From Volvox africanus (Eukaryota; Chlorophyta; Chlorophyceae; Chlamydomonadales; Volvocaceae): 64,000 nucleotides of DNA. Position numbers and translations under genes: made by a program. The notes under the pieces are model-generated. The model was not told the origin of the DNA, did no database searches, and saw only the letters and a list, made by a program, of their open reading frames with translations. The DNA lies in the NCBI GenBank assembly GCA_030268105.1, contig BSDZ01000112.1:124001-188000 (forward strand). Reading direction: 5' to 3'. Of the stretch, positions 56,501 through 64,000 are shown in pieces (position 1 is the stretch's first letter; each line of letters starts with the position of its first letter).

Positions 56501-57390
56501 TCATGGCTTATAAGTGAAAACATCAAGAACTCGCTTCATACCAATAAAGAATGAAGTTATGGTTTATTCATGAATGTGCATATAATGGCACACGGTTTGG
56601 GTTGAAACGTAGGGCGCGTACGACAGGCACAATAGTGGTAATTTGTTTGTTTGGTTTGTTTGATTATTACAGCATCAGAACACCTGTGCATACGGGAGAA
56701 TAAAGCTTGCGTGTGCGTGTGCTTGGGTGTGCGTGTATGCATCTGGTGCTTCAGGTATTAAGGTTCCAATTTGAGTCGGGGTGTTTCCCAACTGCGAAAT
56801 GAGCACTGAAACATGTGCTCTACTAGGTTCGCTTGCAGCGCAGCGTTATACACGGCAATGTATGTTGCTATCGATGTGTCCATTACCACCGAATCGCTCA
56901 GAAAGTTGTGATGACGACACGAAATATATTTATCGCGCGCCACTGGCCAATCAAGAAATGCGGCACCACCGTACGGCATGGCATACGTGCATACTAGATA
57001 TCGTACGCATCAAATAGTACACCATCGACAACATCAGTTCCGTCGTCCTCATACAATGTCCGCATTCATGGTTGCCATCAACCCCCAGTTCGTGATGTAC
57101 TTCATTAATAATATGGTATTGTTAAGTCTTAATTACGACATTTCACCATCGCTTCCGGAATCTGTATGCCGGAACGTTATTCGATGCATAGATCCGTCCC
57201 AAATCAAGACAAATTTTGTGTGTATATGTGACTTAATCGTGTGTTGATGTATGTATGTAGTGTGTGTACGTGTTGTGCATGGATGCAATCATCCAAAATC
57301 TGTATACGTTTGTTGCATCATCGGAGTAACACGAATCCTCGCGTGATATTTTTACTAGTTTCCTTAGTACGACACTTTGGCCATGAGGCA

Positions 57391-57812
57391 GGTTTCCGAA
57401 GCTCATATTGGGGCTGGCGAAGCACGCACGACTCACTGGCAGGTGTTGACAGACCCGACATATCTTTGCTTGTTGAAATGGTAAGGGCGATTTTGACACT
57501 CTGGGAACCAACTTAATTTGTAAACTATTGGTTAAAAATCGTTAAGAAATGTCTGTGTAATAACCAGACCCTCAATAAAAATTAATGCAGCTCAGTGGGG
57601 CAACCAGGTACTGCCTAACAACAAGCCTGGCAGGAACAGCAACAGCATGTACCGGCGCCCATGCCTTGACGCGCATCACACGGTGCTGGCCTCTTGCAAG
57701 AAGCTGCTGACCTTGGGGGACCTGGTGCGGGTCCATGACATGTTGGAGCACGGCCAAGTGACCGACCTCCACGACGCCGATTGGGCTGACTGGACCCATC
57801 ACCATCTGAACC
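57391..57812 (+). pseudogene. Host gene, last exons, cut by LTR of element H
   Basis: An exon-like 57,396-57,480 follows a GGCAG acceptor and ends ATG|GTAAGG. A second exon (57,596-57,812) follows CTCAG and reads WGNQVLPNNKPGRNSNSMYR, then CKKLLTLGDLVRVHDMLEHG and DADWADWTHHHLNL. Its apparent stop TAA at 57,815 lies inside the LTR that starts at 57,813, so the exon was open before the insertion. An earlier exon near 57,050-57,115 is possible. The frame of the first exon is uncertain; the family is unknown. Confidence 0.5.
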
Positions 57813-58339
57813 TGTAACAGAGGCTTCGCCTAGCTGGTAGGTGTAGCTATATTGGCGAGCTCCAAGTAACTGTGCCGTAGGGCACGTGGTTCTAGGGTAA
57901 CTCCTCGTTAGTTTACATTTTAGTAGGTGATTTACAATGGGAGAGGAAGTGATTGTCTCTGCTATTCGGGCGCCTTAAATAGCGCTGCCAGGTTCGTAAG
58001 GGGCCTTACGTCTATCCAAAACTGGCGCGCACTCTACAACCGACACCGTTGTACGAGCGCTCGCATGCAAGTAGTTCCGTGCGACTTGTTCAAGTTCTAT
58101 GCATTTGATATATATTGTAATATATATATATTGTATATATATATAGTATATATATTGTAATATATATATATTGTATATATATATATAGTATATATATTGT
58201 ATATATACTAAAACCCTAATATATATATATATTGTAATTAATATACTATTATGTAATTATGTTATTTGTCACAAATGGTCATAGTCCGGCGACTCAGTTT
58301 CGCACTTTCTGGCGCTTCTGCGCCCTTCACGCTGTTACA
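57813..58339 (-). repeat. LTR of element H, expanded by a TA-rich tract
   Basis: About 100 bases longer than the LTRs of B and C because of a (TATA)-rich array at about 58,108-58,250. Confidence 0.88.
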
Positions 58340-58479
58340 CCGTCCCCTCTCCGCGAAGGGTTGCGTCCCCGCAACCCTAACTCCAGCAAACTCCACGAAG
58401 TGGTAGGTAACAGGCGTGTTGGAATGACCAAGGGTCTAGCTGCGTTTGCGATAACTGCTGCGTCGCTGCCGGTTCTTGG

Positions 58480-58782
58480 TCACAGACGGGGGTGGTCGCG
58501 TTCGTATTGCGCGATCAGTTCCGGAACATCCTCCAGTAGGCTAGCCTCGTCAATGAAGATGTTCTCGGACTCGTCGTAGCCTTTGAACTTGACGCCATAT
58601 GTGACGCGACCGGTGATGGGGGTGATATGGCGGCTGACAATTGCCTCACACATGCCACCACAGGTCCCCAGTGGAGTTGACGAAGGGCTCAGGCGTGGCT
58701 TGGACCACGGCTCGGTCCGGAAAAGCGTCGTCCGCCTGAATGGGCGGAGTTGCCTCACGTTGACGACCGGGTGGATCTGCAT
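58480..58782 (-). pseudogene. Element H chromodomain frame and integrase end
   Basis: Reads [10 protein letters not shown], then in the next frame MCEAIVSRHITPITG, YGVKFKGYDESEN and LLEDVPELIAQYE. The pol frame ends WWHV and TGA overlapping ATG exactly as in element B. Confidence 0.8.
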
Positions 58783-58802
58783 GTGCGCCGGAAGCTTCAG
58801 CC

Positions 58803-59057
58803 TGTTGTGATATTCGGTCAGACTTCTTCATGTTCATTGGTTGAACGCATTGTCAGGAACGTACTGCGGCTGAATTTCAAATGCGAAGGGTCTTATGTAC
58901 GATCCTTCACCAAGTCGCTATTTATTCCCCCAAGCTGACTTGCTTCTTTAGCTGTTTGTAACGATCTATTGCTTGCCCGGACTTTGGAGTGTCCTTGTGG
59001 CTGGAGGCATAGTGGCAGCTCGCTTGTCCAGCTTGTGCTGAACTGGACCTTTCTCAG
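58803..59057 (+). repeat. Repeat J, copy 2, and short unassigned spacer
   Basis: 58,805-58,885 matches the reverse of 39,770-39,860. The remainder to 59,057 is unassigned. Confidence 0.5.
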
Positions 59058-59071
59058 GGATTCGCCCTAGC

Positions 59072-59681
59072 GTGTCGCCGTATGGTGCCCCGGTACTGTT
59101 TGCCCAAAAGAAGGATGGCGGACTGCGCATGTGCATCGACTACCGGGCCCTCAACAAGGCCACCGTCCGCAACGCCTACCCCCTGCCTTGCATCGACGAA
59201 CTACTGGATCGACTACACGGCGCCGCCGTATTTCAGCAAAATCGGCCTCCAGTCTGGTTACCACCAGATCCGATCAGCACAGAACATCCCCAAGACGGCA
59301 ATCAACACACGCTACGGGCACTTCGAGTTCACAGTTATGCCCTTCGGTCTCACCATCGCACCGGCCACGTTCCAGCGCCTGATGAAAGACATCTTCCGCC
59401 CCTACCTGGACACCTTCGTGCTCATCTACCTTGATGATATCCTCATCTACTCCAAGACGGAAGATGAGCATGCCCATCATCTCCAGACCGAGCTAAAGGT
59501 GCTGCGTGAACACCAGCTCTACGCCAAGGCATCCAAGTGCGCCTTTGGGACTACCAAGATCGACTTCCTAGGCCACATCGTGAGCAAAGACAGCATCAGC
59601 GCCGACCCACGCAAAGTCAAGGCAATCCAAGACTGGCCTACGCTGCAGACCATCACGGACCACGGGTTGGGCATGGTGTGA
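59072..59681 (+). pseudogene. Element F reverse transcriptase fragment
   Basis: [22 protein letters not shown] and [10 protein letters not shown] are present. A frameshift near 59,235 splits the region into two frames. After the PTLQTIT motif the sequence jumps to the 3' end just before the LTR. Confidence 0.88.
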
Positions 59682-60108
59682 TGTAACAGCGTGTATGGCG
59701 CAAAAGCGCCAGAAAGAGCAAAACTGAGTTGTCGGACTTTGGCAAATTGTGATAAATAACATAATTACATAATAATAGATTAATTACAATAGATCAAACA
59801 CATAGAACTTGAACAAGTCGCACGGAACTACTTGCATGCGAGCGCTCGTACAACATTGTCGGTTGTAGAGTGCGCGCCAGTTTTGGATTGACGTAAGGCC
59901 CCTTACGAGCCCGAATAGTATTAGTATTGCGCTATTGCGCTATTTAAAGCGCCCGAATGGCTAGACAATCACTTCCTCTTCCATTGTAAATCACCTACTA
60001 TGATGTAAACTATCGAGGAGTCACCCTTGAACAACGTGCCCTACGGCACAGTTACTCGGAGCTCGCCTATATAGCTACTCCTATCAGCTAGGCGAAGCCT
60101 CTGTTACA
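59682..60108 (+). repeat. LTR of element F
   Basis: 427 bp, TGTAACAGCG to CTCTGTTACA, followed by TGGATTGAGAACTTG, the likely primer-binding site. Confidence 0.9.
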
Positions 60109-60121
60109 CTGGATTGAGAAC

Positions 60122-61479
60122 TTGAAGATCCGGGACCTTGTTTTTTTCGAGCTTCCCAAGTCGCTCGAGCCCCAAGACGCCCAAGTCAACTCAACCCACG
60201 CCTGCGGGTTGACTTCGGCATTATTGTGTGCGGTAACACGCACCCGCTGGACCAAGCCGTCGTCGCCTCATCAAGTCGCCTTGAGGATTTTTTTTCACAC
60301 CCATCCTCCCTACGGCGTCTACTCGTCCGACGCACACAAGACCTCTCAGCCCCAACGCTCGTGGACCAGGACTCTGACGTCCATACGTAAGTCCAGACGA
60401 GAGCTATGTCGTCCCCATTGTCCCGGTCCCAGTCCCGCTCACACTCACGCGTCAGTCGTGCTAGCGGACCGTCCCAGCGCGAGAGTGCCGCCAGGATCGC
60501 CGCACTCCAACATTGAAGTCAAGCAGCTGCACCATGAGCTCTCGCAGGCAGCCCACAGTGCGGCCCACCCCGCAGCCATACCATCGGTGGCCAGCTCCAC
60601 CTCGCTTCCCACTGCCTTCAACATGGGCCACATCGGCGCCTTCGTGGAGTGCCTGTTCCAACAGAAGCTGGAGGCCACCCTCCCCTCGCTCTTAGCCCGG
60701 CTGCAAGCCCCTGTCACCAACGCAGCTGCGGCTACAGCACAACAAGCCGCGTACCACGCTTCCGCACGAGTCTTGAACCTAGAGGCCTACCCAGAGGCCT
60801 ACCCAGAGGCCGAACCTGAGCTTCAACTCAGCTCAATCAAGTTTGCCAGCATGGTATGCAATGCAGCACACCAGCAACTGGCATTCAAGGGACCGTCAAC
60901 GGCCGTACGGCCGTCATCTTGATCGACGGTGGAGCCACCGGCAGTTTTGTCCACACGCAGTGGCTTGGCCGCAGGGAAGTCAAGGCCGCCAAGACTGTCA
61001 GCAACATGTCTGTGAAGCTGGCTAACGGCCAAGAGCAAGACTGCCCGTACGTCCTCCCCAACGCCTCCATCACCATCCGCACCTTCAAATGCCGTAGCAC
61101 TCTGGTCGCCACCGACCTTGGTGACTTTAATGTGGTGCTAGGCAAGGACTGGCTCGCACAGTGGAACCCGCATGTGTGCTGGAGGTCCAACACGGTCACG
61201 CTGCGGACCCCTCTCACCAAGCACGTGCTTCAGGGCGACCCACCTGAGGCCGTTAACGTTGTACACAAGGTCAACACCCAAGACATCAGCACCCTGGGCG
61301 TCGATATGACGCACATCAACTCCCAGTACGCCGACGTCTTTGCAGAACCCACGGACATGCCTCCCACGCGTGCTGTCGACCACCAAATCGAGCTCACCAC
61401 CTCCGTACCCATGAGCCGCAACTCGTACCGCATGTCCCAGGACGAGTTGGCCGAGCTCAAAAACCAAATCATCTCCTGA
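60122..61479 (+). pseudogene. Element F gag N terminus, protease and RT start
   Basis: 60,122-60,922 reads the gag start (HSNIEVKQLHHEL, FQQKLEATLPSLL), then VLNLEAYPEAYPEAEPE, then [15 protein letters not shown]. From 60,856 in another frame comes protease ([21 protein letters not shown]) and the RT entry ([25 protein letters not shown]). One base separates the frames near 60,890. This copy keeps the 14 bases lost from element B. Confidence 0.85.
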
Positions 61480-61515
61480 GTTGTTTCGAGTTTTGTGAAA
61501 GTTGAATTTACCGCC

Positions 61516-63260
61516 ATGTCGCTTTCAAGGGAGTACGTCAAGGAGCTCTCTTCAAGCAACACCAGGAGCTGGTTCCACAAAATGGAATCAATTCTAGACT
61601 TCGATGGTTATGGCGACTACATTTCGCCTACGTTCGTCATGTCTGCGGTGGGCGACGCGAACTACGCGAAGGAAAAGGAGATGGTGAGGAAGGCTCGAGC
61701 TGCCATTACTTTTCGTCTTGATCCGGCAACAAATGCAAGTGAGATTGCGTCTACTACTGGGGCGCTTGATTTGTGGGAAAGGTTAAAGGCGTGGGCGAAG
61801 AACATAGATGGAGCAGTCGTTATTTCTGCTTTGCACGCCTGGGCGCACCTTGCCAAGCAGGGTGATGAAAGTATGACAGATTTTCTCACGAGGGCTGAAG
61901 ACTTGTTCCGAACGTTAGACCTTGATACTAACAACAAGATCACCGAGGCGGCGGCCATTATGCACATTGTGGGGAAGTTGCCCCCTGCATACTCACATTT
62001 TGACAGTATGTTCGTTGCTTTTGGATATCCAAAGTCTTTCGCTGACTTAAGGAAAGTGCTCGTCGCGGAGGAGGCTAAGAGGATGACCGACGTCAAATCT
62101 GAGGTCAAGGAGTCAACGCCGGCACTGTTTGCTGGGCGTGAAAGAAAGTGCTATACTTGTGGCGAGGTTGGGCACATTGCTCACTTTTGCCCGAAGAAGA
62201 ACCGTTCGTCGACGGGCGCCGGTACGTCGACCAGTGAGTCATCCGGTGGGTCACGTATTGCGAAGCAAAGGTCCGGTGTGAAGTGCACTTGGTGTGGAAG
62301 GCCGGGTCACGTTGAGGAGAAGTGCTGGAAGAAGCGGGATGGTGTGGCCAAAGCCATTGAAACGGAGAGAACTGATGTAGTTGCACTCACATTGGTGTCA
62401 CGAACATGTGAGTTTATCCCACATGTGACTGACCAGACTAAGAAGGTGATTGCTGAGTTAGAGTCTGGCGTGAAGTGCATCAGGTATCTCCCGTGGTGGA
62501 TGGAGAAAGTTGCTGCGTTGAGTGCAGCGGTAAAGAAGGAGATCTCCGTTCCGGACCCTTTGTGGCTTGATTCTGGTAGTAAATACCACATTACCAGAAA
62601 TAGGCTGGTCCTACATAATTTCCGCCCTTTGCCCTCGGGGTTAAAGATCAACATAGAGGTGGGAAACGGGTGTGTTTTGCCCGCTGAGGGGTATGGGGAT
62701 GTAGACCCGACCCGTGCACCTGGAGTCACCATTGAGCATGTGTTTTATGTACCGGGTTTTAAGCACAACCTAGTGTCTGTATCCAGCCTGACAGATAAGG
62801 GCATCAATGTGCTATTTAATCAATCGGAGGCTAGGATTACGCGTGGCAATATTTCCATTGTTGCTGCTCGCTGCACTACTGGGCTATATAAATTCATGTC
62901 CAGTGCATCCCAAGTTGCCGCTGACTTCGCCTCCCTTGCTAAGTTCCCGGATGCCCCTACATTCCTGGCGTCTGAGGCCAAGTCGGCATCACTCTGGCAC
63001 CGACGGCTTGGACATTTGGGCCTCCCAAACATGAAGCGGTTGGTGCAAGAGGGGATGGTGAAAGGCTTAGAGGTTACTGATAAGGAATTAAGAGAGTTTG
63101 AGGGTCGGAGATGTGAGCCATGTATCTTAGGCAAGCATGCTCGTGATCCCTTCCCTGCGTCTGAGGGTAAGACACAGAAAGCTTTGCAACTGCTGCACTT
63201 GGATGTGTGTGGGCCTTTGCCCCTGTCTTCATGTGGTTACAAGTATTTCGTGGCCATGCT
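61516..63260 (+). CDS. Copia Gag-Pol, first part
   Basis: Starts MSLSREYVKEL. A UBN2/gag-like capsid region is followed by two CCHC zinc knuckles, CYTCGEVGHIAHFC (about 62,149) and CTWCGRPGHVEEKC (about 62,285). The protease motif is LWLDSGSKYH (about 62,561). The pre-integrase zinc region has LWHRRLGHLGLPNM and CEPC. The integrase start reads LHLDVCGPLPLSS and KYFVAML, where the SINE enters. One frame without stops, so this was a young element when hit. The track-like start seven codons earlier is not an ATG; 61516 is the first ATG. Confidence 0.9.
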
Positions 63261-63687
63261 ATCCGCCTCTCGAGGCCATTCCCTAAGGATCCGAGCTAGA
63301 GACTACAAAGTCTCCAGTTCGAATCTGGGTCAGGACAAAATGGCGTATGGGGAATGCAGCTTGGATTGCCCAAATCTACGGAGTTGGGTCCGAGTCCACA
63401 GAGGGTTAAATGCATAGCCCGTGAAGTGCGCCTCTGAGACCTGTGACTGGGCTGTTGGTGCGGGGCAGTTTGACACCCACCTAAATGCCAGTAGGTCCGT
63501 AGGGGCTGGCACATGGATAGGGGCCGAAGAGAGTAGGAAACTCTGCGTAACCAAAAAACAGGTGATCTCTAGTGGCCTCAGATGAAGACGCTGAGGTACG
63601 TGTGCCCACTCGGTTAAAATCCTGGGGATTTCCATAATACACGCCAGCCCGCAAGGGCAGAGTAACCATAATAATAATAATAATAAT
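63261..63687 (+). mobile_element. SINE copy 3 in copia integrase
   Basis: Flanked by ATTTCGTGGCCATGCT (63245-63260) and ATTTCGTGACCATGCT (63688-63703), a 16-bp duplication with one mismatch. It has a tRNA-like B box GTTCGAATC (63317-63325), the shared GGGGCTGGCACATGGATAGG core, and an (ATA)n tail. This is the best-defined copy (427 bp) and sets the ends of the family. Confidence 0.88.
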
Positions 63688-64000
63688 TTCGTGACCATGC
63701 TTGATGACTATACTGGAGCATCACTTGTGCAGCCCATTAAGGAAAAGTCAGATGTTGCTAACTTTATGGAGAGAGCAATCACCATGCTGCAGGTGCAAAG
63801 CAACGGCACATTGCAGTGTATCCGTACAGATGGTGGAGGTGAGTTTGTTAATCGCCAGGTTCAGTCGTACTGTGCTTCGAATGGTGTACGACACCAGTTG
63901 TCCGCGCCGTACACCCCCCAGCAGAACGGCAAGGCCGAGAGGCTCAACCGTACCTTGCTGGATAAGGTTAGGGCCATGTTGGCTGAGTCTGCTGTACTAA
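63688..64000 (+). CDS. Copia integrase, continuation after the SINE (partial)
   Basis: Reads MLDDYTGASLVQPIKEK, IRTDGGGEF and YTPQQNGKAERLNRT, the second and third acidic parts of the copia DDE core. It is cut by the window end. With the SINE removed it continues KYFVAML in frame. Confidence 0.88.

Larger units (their letters stand above)
57813..58800 (-). mobile_element. Element H: truncated B-family element (3' end)
   Basis: A 527-bp LTR (57813-58339, TGTAACAGAGGC to GCTGTTACA) followed leftward in element orientation by the polypurine tract, the chromodomain frame and the integrase C-terminal end. Sequence similar to element B stops at 58,800. The rest is missing. Confidence 0.88.
59058..61479 (+). 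mobile_element. Element F: B-family copy in circularly permuted order
   Basis: Order: RT (59,058-59,665), short 3' end, LTR (59682-60108), primer-binding region, gag N terminus, protease, start of RT up to about 61,479. The right end stops at the RT position (LKNQI, equal to about 16,160-16,172 in element B) and the left end starts at about 16,181 of B. The two ends therefore nearly meet if the copy is closed into a circle with one LTR. The gag capsid and zinc knuckle are deleted, as in element C. Confidence 0.8.
61480..64000 (+). mobile_element. Ty1/copia element, runs off the window
   Basis: The gag-protease-integrase frame starts at 61516. No 5' LTR is visible: element F abuts about 35 bases upstream of the ATG. 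The element is interrupted at 63261-63687 by a SINE and continues through the integrase core to the window end. Confidence 0.88.

Noticed and set aside
59050..61485. Target duplication around element F
   Set aside because: CTCAG and CTGAG near the two ends are similar but not equal and could be chance.
63290..63340. tRNA gene
   Set aside because: Only a B box and loose A box; the segment is the head of a SINE flanked by a target duplication.

Overview
The window looks like nuclear DNA of a green alga, most likely a chlorophycean/volvocine species. The grounds are many short GT-AG introns, a long guanylyl cyclase of the PAS-plus-class-III type common in these algae, a secreted-type Cys-rich protein with a Ser/Pro-rich tail, and dense LTR retrotransposons. 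No bacterial operon, organelle gene, rRNA or true tRNA was seen. Species assignment is inference.

Left part (1-35,100): mostly retrotransposons, many nested. A chromodomain Ty3/gypsy element (A, 752-8217, minus strand) has indistinguishable 814-bp LTRs and a perfect TACGT target duplication. It splits an exon of a host gene encoding tandem Cys-rich domains. A nine-exon minus-strand gene follows (9337-12072); it carries two in-frame stops and is preceded by a cluster of GCGTTAG/CTAACGC motifs (12,860-13,235). A second gypsy family (B, 14,155-19,461, CCTGA duplication) sits inside an old solo LTR of the A family. A third insertion (C, 22,116-31,835, ACTAG duplication) is a gag-deleted, rearranged B-type element. 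It is itself split by a minus-strand A-type element (D, 24,360-30,830, CCAAC duplication). A truncated A-type copy (E, 32,703-35,093) closes this block.

Middle part (36,359-56,120): one large plus-strand gene that can be followed exon by exon with matching phases. It has 15 exons, including a 16-nt microexon, and encodes about 1,625 residues with PAS-like segments, a signalling helix and a class III nucleotide cyclase domain. Both metal-binding Asp residues, the Glu/Cys guanine-selecting pair and the Asn/Arg transition-state pair are present, so it should make cGMP. Its introns hold dispersed repeats, SINE copies, a LINE remnant, microsatellites and two antisense coding-like exons.

Right part (56,121-64,000): two exons of another host gene, the second cut by a minus-strand B-type LTR (H). 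Next is a B-type copy (F) whose segments are in circularly permuted order (RT, then LTR, then gag-PR). Last is a Ty1/copia element that runs off the window and carries a SINE in its integrase region, flanked by a 16-bp duplication.
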